From Nitrospinota bacterium (GTDB lineage: Bacteria > Nitrospinota > Nitrospinia > Nitrospinales > JACRGP01), in assembly GCA_016217765.1 (NCBI GenBank), contig JACRGP010000181.1, positions 1-38,724 of the forward strand: a DNA stretch of 38,724 nucleotides. The letters are read 5' to 3'. The notes under the pieces were generated by a model that had not been told where the DNA came from, did not search any database, and saw only the letters and a list, made by a program, of their open reading frames with translations. Of the stretch, positions 1-9,480 are shown piece by piece (position 1 is the stretch's first letter; every line of letters starts with the position of its first letter). Both the position numbers and the translations under genes were made by a program.

Positions 1-78
1 CAAAGGGTTTATTTTGTTATGCGCTCTTACTTATTGATTTTGTTGGCTTTTTCTTTTTTTGCCGTTAAAATAAGGCGT

Positions 79-1239
79 ATGCCCAACAAACTGAAATTGA
101 TCGTCCTCCTTTTGGCAGTCGCGGTGGCCGGAGTCTGGTTCTATCAGGGACGGAAAAACGGCGACCTCCTCCAGCCGGAAACGATCCGCGTTTCCGGCAA
201 CATCGAGGTCACCGACGCCGAATTGAGCTTTAAAATCCCCGGCCGAGTGGCGGAACGTCTGGTCACGGAAGGAGAGATCGTCAAGACCGGACAAGTTGTC
301 GCCCGGCTGGACAGTTCCGAACTCGAACGCGAGGCCGCCGTCCAGAAAGCCGGCGTCCGAAGGGCCGAGGCCGAACTCCAGGAATTGCTGAACGGTTCCC
401 GGCCCGAGGAGATCGAACAGGCCCGGGCCGCCGCCGACAAGGCCCGGTCTTACTTGGAACAGTTGTTGGCGGGGTCGCGCCCCCAGGAAATCGCCTCAGC
501 CGAGGCCGAAGTCGAACGGCTTAAGTCGGAGACAAACAACTTCAAGGTCGAATACGAACGCCAGGGCAAACTGGTCGAGGAAGGGTTCTCCTCCCGCGAA
601 CGGCTCGACAACGCCCGGACGCGGTTCGAAACGACGGCGGCCCAGCTTAAAACGGCGGAAGAGAAGTCGAAGCTGGTGAAAGAGGGGCCGAGGAAAGAAG
701 AGATCGAACAAGCCCGGGCGGCCTCGAAGGAAGCCGACGAGCGGTTTGCCCTGGTCAAGGCGGGGCCGAGAAAGGAAACGATCGAGCAGGCGCGCGCCCG
801 CCTCCAGCAGTCCAAGGCCACGCTCGCCCTGGCGGAAACCCGGCTGGGTTACGCCACTTTGTATTCCCCCATATCCGGGGTGACGCTGTCCAAGAACATC
901 GAGCCCGGCGAATACGTCTCCGCCGGGACGCCGGTCGTCACGGCCGCCGACCTTCAAGATATCTGGTTGCGCGCCTACATCGCCGAAACCGATTTGGGCC
1001 GCGTCAAACTCGGCCAGAAAGCGCGGGTGACGACCGACACGTATCCGGGAAAGATCTACGATGGGCAGGTGACCTTCATCGCCTCGGAGGCGGAGTTCAC
1101 CCCCAAGAACGTGCAAACGGAAAAAGAGCGGGTCAAGCTGATGTACCGCGTCAAAATCACGCTGTCCAATCCCCGCCTGGAACTCAAGGCCGGCATGCCC
1201 GCGGACGCCGAGATCGTCGCGCCCATGGAGCGAAAATGA
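79..1239 (+). CDS. HlyD/YbhG-family membrane fusion protein (periplasmic adaptor of an ABC exporter)
   Basis: N-terminal TM, long coiled-coil hairpin with repeated G(S/P)R(P/K)EEIEQARAA units, beta-barrel C-terminus (YSPISGVTLSKNIEPGEYVSAGTPVVTAADL). Followed with 4-nt overlap by ABC genes. ORF opens at 19, but ATG at 79 (MPNKLKL) is the likelier start. Confidence 0.9.
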   Translation: MPNKLKLIVLLLAVAVAGVWFYQGRKNGDLLQPETIRVSGNIEVTDAELSFKIPGRVAERLVTEGEIVKTGQVVARLDSSELEREAAVQKAGVRRAEAELQELLNGSRPEEIEQARAAADKARSYLEQLLAGSRPQEIASAEAEVERLKSETNNFKVEYERQGKLVEEGFSSRERLDNARTRFETTAAQLKTAEEKSKLVKEGPRKEEIEQARAASKEADERFALVKAGPRKETIEQARARLQQSKATLALAETRLGYATLYSPISGVTLSKNIEPGEYVSAGTPVVTAADLQDIWLRAYIAETDLGRVKLGQKARVTTDTYPGKIYDGQVTFIASEAEFTPKNVQTEKERVKLMYRVKITLSNPRLELKAGMPADAEIVAPMERK

Positions 1240-2180
1240 CGGAAGCCATCCGCGCCGAGGGCTTGACGAAGCGTTTTGGCGGACTGACCGCCGTCGACGG
1301 TCTGACGCTGACGGTGACGGAGGGCGAGATCTTCGGCCTCGTGGGACCGGACGGCGCGGGGAAAACCACCTCCATGCGGCTTCTCTCCTCCATCATGGAG
1401 CCCTCGTCGGGAGAAGCCTGGGTGGCCGGCCGCCATATCGTCAAGGAGGCCGAGGGCGTAAAAGAGCATATCGGCTACATGAGCCAGAGGTTCGGCCTGT
1501 ACCAGGACCTCACCGTGCAGGAGAACATGGATTTCTACGCCGATATCCATGGCGTCCCCGCCAGGGGCCGGCGGGAAAAAATCGACCGTCTTCTGGCGGT
1601 CGGCAACCTGACGCCCTTCAAAAAGCGGCAGGCGCGCAACCTCTCCGGCGGGATGAAGCAAAAGCTCGGCCTGGCCTGCGCCTTGGTCCACACGCCGAAA
1701 GTCCTGTTCCTCGACGAGCCCACCAACGGCGTGGACCCCGTGTCGCGCCGGGATTTCTGGCGGATCCTCTACCAACTCCTCAAGGAAAAAGTCGCCATAT
1801 TCCTATCGACGGCCTATCTGGACGAGGCCGAGCGATGCAACCGGGTGGGGCTTTTACACGAGGGGAAACTCATCGCCTGCGGCGTCCCCAGGGAAATCAA
1901 AAACCTGATGCGCGGGACGATCCTGGAGATACGCATCGCGGAGACGCGCAAGGCCGCCGTCCTTCTGCGGAAAATGCCGGGAGCGGTTTCGGTAGGCTTG
2001 TTCGGCGACCGGATTCATCTGGTCGCGGAAGACCCGGATACAGCCGCCCGTCAGGCGGAGTCGATTCTTTCCGGCGCTGGACTCGCGGTCCGCGGGATAC
2101 GGACCATCGAGCCCACGCTGGAGGACGTCTTTGTCTCCGTCGTCGGCCGGGAGCGGAAAGGAGCCGTCGCGGATGCCTGA
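1236..2180 (+). CDS. ABC transporter ATP-binding protein (NBD 1)
   Basis: Walker A GPDGAGKTT, signature LSGGMKQKLGLA, Walker B VLFLDEPTNGVDP; H-loop position reads STAYLDEAE. Confidence 0.93.
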   Translation: MTEAIRAEGLTKRFGGLTAVDGLTLTVTEGEIFGLVGPDGAGKTTSMRLLSSIMEPSSGEAWVAGRHIVKEAEGVKEHIGYMSQRFGLYQDLTVQENMDFYADIHGVPARGRREKIDRLLAVGNLTPFKKRQARNLSGGMKQKLGLACALVHTPKVLFLDEPTNGVDPVSRRDFWRILYQLLKEKVAIFLSTAYLDEAERCNRVGLLHEGKLIACGVPREIKNLMRGTILEIRIAETRKAAVLLRKMPGAVSVGLFGDRIHLVAEDPDTAARQAESILSGAGLAVRGIRTIEPTLEDVFVSVVGRERKGAVADA

Positions 2181-3144
2181 CAACGGCGAATCTGCGGTGG
2201 TTGTCCGGGACCTGGAAAAGCGGTTCGACCATTTCGTCGCCGTGGACCGCGTCTCCTTTGAGGTCGCCAGGGGGGAGATCTTCGGTTTCCTCGGCCCCAA
2301 CGGCGCGGGCAAATCCACCACGATCCGGATCCTCTGCGGGATCCTCGCCCCCAGCGGCGGCGGCGGGACGGTCGCCGGGTTCGACATCGTTTCCCAGGCG
2401 GAGGAGATCAAATCGCACATCGGTTACATGAGCCAGAGGTTTTCCCTTTACGAGGACCTGAGCGTCGATGAGAACCTGGACTTTTACGCCGGCATCTACC
2501 GCATCCCGCCCGAAAAGAAAAAAGAGCGAAAGGAATGGGCGTTGGAGATGGCCGGGCTCGCGGAACGGCGTTCCGCGCTTACCGGCGTCCTCTCCGGAGG
2601 CTGGAAACAGCGGCTGGCGCTGGGATGCGCCATCCTGCACGAGCCGCCCATCGTCTTCCTCGACGAGCCCACGTCGGGGGTGGACCCGGTCAGCCGGCGG
2701 AAATTCTGGGACCTGATCTACGACCTTTCCGGAAGGGGGACGACCGTGTTCGTCACCACGCACTACATGGACGAAGCCGAATACTGCGACCGGCTGGGGT
2801 TGATCTACCGCGGCCGGCTGGTGGCCTGCCGGACGCCGGAACGCCTGAAGACCGAACTCATGCCGGAGGACGTCCTGGAAATTTATTGCGACCGGCCGCG
2901 CGAGGCCATGGAGGAAATCCAAGACCTCGCCGAGGTCAAGGAGACGGCGCTTTTCGGGACCAGCCTGCACGTCGTCGCCGGGGACGGCGACTCCGCCCTG
3001 GCGGCGGTCCGGGACCGTCTCTCGCGGGCCGGGTTCCACGTCCGGCAAGCGGGGAAAATCGCCCCCTCGCTGGAGGACGTCTTCGTCTCCCTCATCGAGG
3101 CCCACGAGCGGGAACTCCCGTTGCAATCCGAGGTCAAGGGATGA
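2173..3144 (+). CDS. ABC transporter ATP-binding protein (NBD 2)
   Basis: Walker A GPNGAGKST, LSGGWKQRLALG, VFLDEPTSGVDP, H-loop TTHYMDEAE. Start taken as MPDNGESAVV; the ORF opens at 2131. Confidence 0.92.
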   Translation: MPDNGESAVVVRDLEKRFDHFVAVDRVSFEVARGEIFGFLGPNGAGKSTTIRILCGILAPSGGGGTVAGFDIVSQAEEIKSHIGYMSQRFSLYEDLSVDENLDFYAGIYRIPPEKKKERKEWALEMAGLAERRSALTGVLSGGWKQRLALGCAILHEPPIVFLDEPTSGVDPVSRRKFWDLIYDLSGRGTTVFVTTHYMDEAEYCDRLGLIYRGRLVACRTPERLKTELMPEDVLEIYCDRPREAMEEIQDLAEVKETALFGTSLHVVAGDGDSALAAVRDRLSRAGFHVRQAGKIAPSLEDVFVSLIEAHERELPLQSEVKG

Positions 3145-4274
3145 ACCCGCGGCGCGTCTGGGCGGTGGTACGCAAGGAATTCATCCACATCCTGCGCGAC
3201 CGGCGAAGCTTGCAGGCGGCCATCGCCCTGCCCATGATGCTGTTGTTCCTATACGGCTACGCGGTGACGCTCGACGTGGACCGCGTCCCCATGGCCGTCT
3301 GGGACCAGAGCGAAACGCCTGCCAGCCGCGACCTGATCGCCCAGTTCCAGGGGACCCGTTACTTTTCCGTGAAGACGTTCGCGCGCGGCTACCGCGAGAT
3401 CGAACGCGCCATCGACAACGGGGACGCGCTGATGGCCTTGGTGGTCCCGGCGGATTTTGCCGGGGACATCGACGCCGGGCGCAAGGTCCCGGTCCAGTTG
3501 ATCGTGGACGGGAGCGATTCCAACACCGCCACCATCGCCATGGGTTACGCCGAACTGATCGCCCTCGACTACTCGCGCCGGATCGGAGTCCGGAAGAACC
3601 TCCGCGTCCAGGGGAAATTCCAGGAATTCCCCTTGGACGCGCGCCCGCGCGTGTGGTTCAACACCGACCTGGAGTCCAGGAACTACCTCATCCCCGGCCT
3701 GATCGCCGTCATCATGTCGGTCATCGCCGCGTTGCTGACTTCGCTGACCATTTCCGGCGAGTGGGAGAAAGGGACCATGGAGCAGTTGATCTCCACCCCC
3801 GTCAAGGGGCCGGAATTGATCCTGGGAAAACTGTTCCCGTACTTCTTCATCGGCCTGCTCGACGTCGCCATCGCCGCGGGCATGGGGGAATACCTGTTCC
3901 ACGTGCCTTTCCGCGGTAGCGTGGCCCTGCTGTTCGCGATGGCCTCCATTTTCCTCATCGGCGCGTTTTCCATGGGGATGCTGATCAGCATAGCGGCCCG
4001 GAACCAGATGATGGCCAGTCAAATCGCCATCGTGACCACTTTTCTGCCGTCGTTCCTGCTTTCCGGTTTTATTTTCGCCGTGGTCAACATGCCCGCGCCG
4101 ATACAGATTTTCACCTACGCGGTCCCGGCGACCTATTTCATCGCCTTGCTGAAGGGCATCTATCTCAAGGGCATCGGCCTGGAGGTCCTGGCATTGGACG
4201 CGTGGTTGCTGGCCGCTTTCGGGCTCGCGATGCTGGTCCTGGCCAACCTGAAATTCAAAAAGAAACTGGAGTGA
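3141..4274 (+). CDS. ABC-2 type transporter permease (YbhS/YbhR-like)
   Basis: MNPRRVWAVVRKEFIHILRDRRSLQAAIALPMMLLFLYGYA, then C-terminal TM block with GTMEQLISTPV. ABC-2 architecture. Confidence 0.9.
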   Translation: MNPRRVWAVVRKEFIHILRDRRSLQAAIALPMMLLFLYGYAVTLDVDRVPMAVWDQSETPASRDLIAQFQGTRYFSVKTFARGYREIERAIDNGDALMALVVPADFAGDIDAGRKVPVQLIVDGSDSNTATIAMGYAELIALDYSRRIGVRKNLRVQGKFQEFPLDARPRVWFNTDLESRNYLIPGLIAVIMSVIAALLTSLTISGEWEKGTMEQLISTPVKGPELILGKLFPYFFIGLLDVAIAAGMGEYLFHVPFRGSVALLFAMASIFLIGAFSMGMLISIAARNQMMASQIAIVTTFLPSFLLSGFIFAVVNMPAPIQIFTYAVPATYFIALLKGIYLKGIGLEVLALDAWLLAAFGLAMLVLANLKFKKKLE

Positions 4275-4279
4275 GGCGC

Positions 4280-5410
4280 ATGTTCGAGCGGCTGAAACAC
4301 ATGCTCATAAAGGAAATCATCCAGATTTTCCGCGACCCGAGAATGCGCCTCGTCGTTTTTTTTCCGCCCCTGATCCAGCTCGTGGTCTTCGGCTACGCCG
4401 CCACCACCGACGTCCGCCACATCGTCACGGCGGTCTACGACCTCGACAACACCGTTGCCAGCCGGGAACTGGTTTCCCGGTTTTCAAGCTCGGAATATTT
4501 CGCCGTGCGGGAGTTTGTCCGGGACGAACGGCGGGCGCGGGAACTGCTCGACCGGAGCCAGGTCCAGGTCCTGCTCCGCGTCAACAAGGGGTTCGCGGAA
4601 CGCCTGGAGGGGGGGAAAACCGCCGTATTGCAAATCGTCCTGGACGGCGCCGATTCCAACACCGCCCGGATCGCGGTCAACTATATCGTGAAAATAACGC
4701 GGAAGTTTTCCGACGACGTCCTGGCCCTGCGCAAGATCAAGTCCGCGGGCGCTGCGCCGCCGACGGCTTCCGTCGAGTTGCGGACCCGCGCGTGGTTCAA
4801 CGAAAACCTGGAAAGCCGGAACTTCTACGTCCCCGGCGTGATCGCCATGATCCTGATGCTGGTGACCATCATGCTTTCCAGCATGTCGGTCGTCCGCGAG
4901 AAGGAAATCGGGACCATGGAACAGATCATGGTCACGCCCATCACGCCGCTGGAGTTCATACTGGGGAAAACCCTGCCCTTCGCCTTCATCGGGTTCGTGG
5001 ACCTAATTCTCGTGCTGACGGTGGCGACGTTCTGGTTCGACGTCCCCGTCCGGGGAAACGTGCTTCTGCTGTTTCTGGGGGCCTCGCTCTTCCTGATGTC
5101 CACGCTGGGCGTGGGACTGCTCATCTCGACGATCAGTTCCACGCAACAACAGGCGCTGATGAGCGCGTTCTTCGTCTTTCAGCCCTCGATCATCCTGTCC
5201 GGGTTCATCTTCCCCATCGCCAACATGCCCGAAGTCGTGCAGTGGATCACGTATCTCAACCCCATGCGGTATTTCCTGGTAATCATCCGCGGGATTTTCC
5301 TGAAAGGCATCGGCATGAACGTCCTGTGGCCGGAGATGGGCGCGCTCGCCGTCCTGGGCGGGACGCTCCTGTGGTTCGCCTCGACGCGGTTGAAGAAGAC
5401 CCTGTCGTGA
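4280..5410 (+). CDS. ABC-2 type transporter permease (YbhR/YbhS-like)
   Basis: MFERLKHMLIKEIIQIFRDPRMRLVVFFPPLIQLVVFGYAATTDV and GTMEQIMVTPI. Second permease, paralogous to the previous gene. Confidence 0.9.
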   Translation: MFERLKHMLIKEIIQIFRDPRMRLVVFFPPLIQLVVFGYAATTDVRHIVTAVYDLDNTVASRELVSRFSSSEYFAVREFVRDERRARELLDRSQVQVLLRVNKGFAERLEGGKTAVLQIVLDGADSNTARIAVNYIVKITRKFSDDVLALRKIKSAGAAPPTASVELRTRAWFNENLESRNFYVPGVIAMILMLVTIMLSSMSVVREKEIGTMEQIMVTPITPLEFILGKTLPFAFIGFVDLILVLTVATFWFDVPVRGNVLLLFLGASLFLMSTLGVGLLISTISSTQQQALMSAFFVFQPSIILSGFIFPIANMPEVVQWITYLNPMRYFLVIIRGIFLKGIGMNVLWPEMGALAVLGGTLLWFASTRLKKTLS

Positions 5411-5422
5411 ACGCCGGACGCG

Positions 5423-7060
5423 TCAGATATAAGGTTTGAACTTCTGGGCCATGGGGAAACGCCTGCCCGTCCCGAAGGCTTTCTGGGTGATCTTCAGCCC
5501 CGGCGCCGCCTGCTTGCGCTTGTATTCGTTGTTGTCCACCAGCGACAGGACCCGCTTCACAATGTCCGCCGGAAAACCCTGCCGGACAATCTCGTCCGCC
5601 GACTGCCGCTTTTCGACGTAGCGCTCCACGATGGCGTCCAGAATATCGTAGGGCGGAAGGGAGTCCTGGTCCGTTTGGTTCGGCCGCAGTTCCGCGGTGG
5701 GGGCGCTGGTCAAGACCCTGCGGGGGATTATTTCGCGCTCTTTGTTCATTTTCCGGGCCAGGGCGTAAACCTTCGTCTTCGGGATGTCCGAGATGACCGC
5801 CAACCCGCCGGCCATGTCCCCGTACAACGTGCAATACCCCACCGCCATTTCGCTTTTGTTCCCCGTCGAGAGCACCATGTGCGCCAGCTTGTTCGAGATC
5901 GCCATGAGGATGTTGCCGCGGATGCGGGCCTGGATATTTTCCTCGGTCACGTCCTCGGCCAGGCCGGAGAAGACCGGCTTCAAGGTCGATTTGTAGGCTT
6001 CGAACAAGTCCGCGATGGGGACGACGTCGAACCGGATGCCCAGGTTTTGGGCAAGAATCCGGGCGTCCTCGACGCTTTCCGGAGCGGTGTAGGGGCTGGG
6101 CATACTGACGCCCATGACGTTCTCCGGCCCCAGGGCTTCGACGGCGAGGACGGCGACCACCGAGGAGTCGATCCCCCCGGAAAGGCCCACGACCGCTTTT
6201 TTATACCCGCACTTGGTCAGGTAATCGCGGACGCCCATGACCAGCGCGGCGGCGACCTCCGCCTCCTCGTTCTCCGGCAGGGAGCGAATTTCTCCCGAGC
6301 CGGAGGCGGTGTCGCACATGACGAGGTCCTCCTTGAAACCGGACGCCTGGGCGATGGTTTCCCCTCCGGCGGAAAGGGCGAAGCTGTGCCCGTCGAACAG
6401 CAGGTCGTCGTTGCCGCCCACCTGGTTAACCAGAACGAACGGACAGCCCTGTTGCCGGACGATGGTCCGGCCCAGGTCCAGGCGTAATTCTCTCCGTCCG
6501 ATCCTGTAGGGCGACGCGGACAAGTTGATTATGATTTCGGCCCCGGACTGGATCATTTCCTCCACCGGGTTCCGCGAATAGCCTTCGATTTCGCGGAAGC
6601 CTTTCAGGTTCCATATGTCCTCGCAGATGCCGATCCCCAGCTTGACGCCGCGGAACGGGCAAACGCAGACGGATTCGCCGGGTTGAAAATACCGGAGTTC
6701 GTCGAAGACGTCGTAGGTGGGGAGCAGGATCTTGCGGGTCCTGGCCAGAATTTTCCCGTTTTGGAACAGGGTCGCGGCGTTGGCCAAACCTGAGTTTCCA
6801 TCCGTCCGCTCGTAGTGGCCGCATAGAACGGCGGGGCCGCGAAGCCGCGAGATCAAGCCCTCCAGCGCCTTTTGCCCCTGCTCGACAAATTCCGGCTTGT
6901 TCAGGAGGTCCCGGGGCGGATAGCCGGACAGGACCAGTTCGGAAAAGACCGTCAGGTCGGCGCCCGCGTCCCTGGCCAACGCGCAGGACCGTTCGATCTT
7001 TTCCATGTTGCCCTTAAAGTCGCCGATCGTGGGATTGATTTGCGCCAGAGCGATTTTCAA
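5423..7060 (-). CDS. nadE: Glutamine-dependent NAD+ synthetase
   Basis: N-terminal nitrilase-type amidase (MKIALAQINPTIGDFKGN..FSELVLSGYPPRDLL..GICEDIW) fused to an NAD synthase domain (VGLSGGIDSSVVAVLAVEALG, STGNKSEMAVGYCTLYGDMAGG). Confidence 0.97.
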   Translation of the reverse strand: MKIALAQINPTIGDFKGNMEKIERSCALARDAGADLTVFSELVLSGYPPRDLLNKPEFVEQGQKALEGLISRLRGPAVLCGHYERTDGNSGLANAATLFQNGKILARTRKILLPTYDVFDELRYFQPGESVCVCPFRGVKLGIGICEDIWNLKGFREIEGYSRNPVEEMIQSGAEIIINLSASPYRIGRRELRLDLGRTIVRQQGCPFVLVNQVGGNDDLLFDGHSFALSAGGETIAQASGFKEDLVMCDTASGSGEIRSLPENEEAEVAAALVMGVRDYLTKCGYKKAVVGLSGGIDSSVVAVLAVEALGPENVMGVSMPSPYTAPESVEDARILAQNLGIRFDVVPIADLFEAYKSTLKPVFSGLAEDVTEENIQARIRGNILMAISNKLAHMVLSTGNKSEMAVGYCTLYGDMAGGLAVISDIPKTKVYALARKMNKEREIIPRRVLTSAPTAELRPNQTDQDSLPPYDILDAIVERYVEKRQSADEIVRQGFPADIVKRVLSLVDNNEYKRKQAAPGLKITQKAFGTGRRFPMAQKFKPYI

Positions 7061-7090
7061 GCTTTACCGCCTCCAGGAAATTACGTTTGA

Positions 7091-7206
7091 TTAGAAGTGG
7101 TTTCATAAGCATAAATAACCTTTTGGAGTGCAACGCGTCCCCGCGTTGCCGCAAAGCCGGGAGGCTTAGCGCTCCATAAAAAGACAACTTATGAAACTGC
7201 TCCTAG
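7091..7206. other. Highly structured intergenic element (19-nt imperfect inverted repeat enclosing nested hairpins); MITE-like or structured RNA
   Basis: Outer arms ttagaagtggtttcataag (7091-7109) and cttatgaaactgctcctag (7188-7206). Inner ggagtg/cgctcc (7125-7130/7170-7175), caacgcg-tccc-cgcgttg (7131-7148) and aagcc-ggga-ggctt (7154-7167). Confidence 0.7.
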
Positions 7207-7281
7207 AAAATCCGCGTCATTTTAGTATATTCTCTCCCATAATGACATAGGCGGCTTTCAACTCACGATGCGAGATTTCGA

Positions 7282-8481
7282 ATGAACGATTGCGATTTTC
7301 TGGTGATAGGCGGCGGCGTCATGGGCGTCAGCGTCGCCCGCGAATTGAAAAACCGGTCCGGCGGCGCCCGGGTCGTATTGATCGAAAAGGAGGGCGATTG
7401 CGGCCTGCACGCCAGCGGGCGCAACAGCGGCGTCCTGCACGCCGGATTTTATTACTCCGCCGACAGCCTCAAGGCCAGGTTTTCCCGCCAGGGAAACGTC
7501 CTGCTGACGGAGTACTGCGAATCCAAGGGACTTAAAATCAACAAATGCGGGAAACTCGTGGCGGCCAGGGACGAAAGCGAGTGGCCCTTTCTCGACGAGC
7601 TTCTCAAAAGGGGGAAAGCCAACGGGGTCCCCCTGCACGACATCACCGAGGCCGAGGCGAAAGGCATCGAGCCGCGCGTCAGGACCCGCGGGCGCGCCCT
7701 GCTTTCTCCCACGACCTCCTCCGTGGACCCCCGGGAAGTGATGCGGGCCATGAAAACCGACGCGGTCCGGGAAGGCGTCGACGTGCGCGTCGGCGTCCGC
7801 TACCTCCAGCGCGATGAAGACGGCGTTTCCACTTCCGCCGGGAAAATCCGGGCCGGGTACGTCGTCAACGTCGCCGGGCTGTACGCCGACAAAATCGGGA
7901 AGGATTTTGGTTTCTCAAAAGACTACCGCATCCTGCCGTTCAAGGGGCTCTATCTGTATTCGGAGGAGCCGCCGGGGGCCCTCCGCGCGCACGTGTACCC
8001 CGTCCCCGACCTGCGCAACCCATTCCTGGGCGTACATTTCACGCTGACCCCCGACGGGCGGTCGAAGATCGGGCCCACCGCCATCCCCGCTTTCTGGCGG
8101 GAACAATACTCGGCGCTGGGCAATTTCGACCTCGGCGAATTCGCGGAGATCGTCGCCCGTCAGTTGGGCCTGTTCGCCTTTTCGAATTTCGACTTCAAGC
8201 GGCTGGCCTTCGAGGAGATCGGAAAATACTCGCGCCCCAAACTGGTCTCGCTGGCCTCCGCGCTGATCGAAGGGGTCAGGCTGGAAAACTATAAAAAGTG
8301 GGGGAAACCGGGAATCCGGGCGCAGTTGCTGAACATCAAGGAGAGGAAACTGGAGATGGACTTTGTGCTGGAAGGGGACGGCGAGTCCATGCACGTGCTG
8401 AACGCCGTGTCCCCCGCGTTCACCTGCGCCATCCCGTTTGCCCGGCACATCTGCGGCGAAATCGCCCGCTTGCGGAAATGA
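7282..8481 (+). CDS. lhgO: FAD-dependent oxidoreductase, L-2-hydroxyglutarate oxidase-like
   Basis: MNDCDFLVIGGGVMGVSVARELKNR (GxGxxG), GLHASGRNSGVLHAGFYY, and GPTAIPAF typical of LhgO/L2HGDH. Confidence 0.88.
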   Translation: MNDCDFLVIGGGVMGVSVARELKNRSGGARVVLIEKEGDCGLHASGRNSGVLHAGFYYSADSLKARFSRQGNVLLTEYCESKGLKINKCGKLVAARDESEWPFLDELLKRGKANGVPLHDITEAEAKGIEPRVRTRGRALLSPTTSSVDPREVMRAMKTDAVREGVDVRVGVRYLQRDEDGVSTSAGKIRAGYVVNVAGLYADKIGKDFGFSKDYRILPFKGLYLYSEEPPGALRAHVYPVPDLRNPFLGVHFTLTPDGRSKIGPTAIPAFWREQYSALGNFDLGEFAEIVARQLGLFAFSNFDFKRLAFEEIGKYSRPKLVSLASALIEGVRLENYKKWGKPGIRAQLLNIKERKLEMDFVLEGDGESMHVLNAVSPAFTCAIPFARHICGEIARLRK

Positions 8482-8562
8482 TCGCGCCGGAAACCCCGCC
8501 GACCGCTTTCCCCCGACAAGGTTTTCTCCGCCCCTCGAAGCAAAATCCGCGTATAGGCGGGT

Positions 8563-9453
8563 CTATTCCATCTCCGTCTGGACGGCTCTCAAGAGGTTTT
8601 TCATCCCATCGTCCTTTTCGGGGGAATCCCGCAGTATTTCAAGAGAACGATGGTAAAGTCCGTAAGAGTAGGCGAGGGTCGCTTTAAGGAATTTTTTCGC
8701 GCCGTCGTCGATTTCGCGCAGACGGTCGATTTCGGCCATTTCATCAGCCACCTTTTGCTCGGCGTCGGGAGCGAGCAGGGCAAACCATGCCAGGCTTGAA
8801 GAAAGGACGTTGGCGTGGACGGGATCCCACCCTTCCACTTTCCAGTAATACTTTCGGCCAGGCTCCAGCGCGGGGGCGTCCTTGGGCAGAAGGACGGGGC
8901 CCGCGTCCGGCTTCGCCTTAAAGGAGTATCTGAACCGCGGTTTCCCCGAAATTATGGATATCTCCGGTTCCTCCGAACCGGCCAAACCCGTCCAATGGAA
9001 TTGCAGTTCGCGGGAGAAAACAAAGGAATTGCGGGGGTGGGACAAGACGATTTCGCTTCCGCCCCGGACCATTCCGCTGACGGAGGGGGAGCTTCCTTTT
9101 TGCGCGGTTTCCTTGACGGCGGCAAGGACCCGGGCGGCCAGGTTCTGTCTGGGCTGAGCGGCGCCCTCGTCCGCCGCGACGGTAAACGTCTCGCGATTTC
9201 CCACCGCGATTATCCGGCCGCTGGCGTAGAGGACGGTGGCGGAGCCGTCGAGGCTTTTAATCGTGTCGCCTAGCTCCAGGACGCTTCCGGATTTCGCCGC
9301 CAGCGTTTTCCCTTTGGAGACGATTTCGACTTTGCCCTTGACGGAGACGACGACGCCCGCCGAGGCAAAACAGGGAGCCGCCCAGAGCAGGAAAACCGGC
9401 AGGAACGCCGCCAAACAAACGCAGGGTCCTTTTCTCTTCAGGTAGGTTGTCAT
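8563..9453 (-). CDS. Secreted FecR-domain-like protein
   Basis: Signal peptide (MTTYLKRKGPCVCLAAFLPVFLLWAAPCFA), then GVVVSVKGKVEIVSKGKTLAAKSGSVLELGDTIKSLDGSATVLYASGRIIAVG, typical of a FecR/LysM-like beta domain. Confidence 0.75.
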   Translation of the reverse strand: MTTYLKRKGPCVCLAAFLPVFLLWAAPCFASAGVVVSVKGKVEIVSKGKTLAAKSGSVLELGDTIKSLDGSATVLYASGRIIAVGNRETFTVAADEGAAQPRQNLAARVLAAVKETAQKGSSPSVSGMVRGGSEIVLSHPRNSFVFSRELQFHWTGLAGSEEPEISIISGKPRFRYSFKAKPDAGPVLLPKDAPALEPGRKYYWKVEGWDPVHANVLSSSLAWFALLAPDAEQKVADEMAEIDRLREIDDGAKKFLKATLAYSYGLYHRSLEILRDSPEKDDGMKNLLRAVQTEME

Positions 9454-9480
9454 GGCTTGCCGCGAAGGGCGCCCGCGGTC

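Noticed and set aside
2131-2172. Extended N-terminus MSPSSAGSGKEPSR for NBD2
   Set aside because: It overlaps the end of NBD1 in another frame. Homology begins after MPDNGESAVV at 2173.
7081-7281. tRNA gene or riboswitch for nadE in the cloverleaf-like region
   Set aside because: No T-loop (GTTCRA) or anticodon-arm geometry and no match I can make to NAD-related riboswitch motifs. Kept only as an unassigned structured element.
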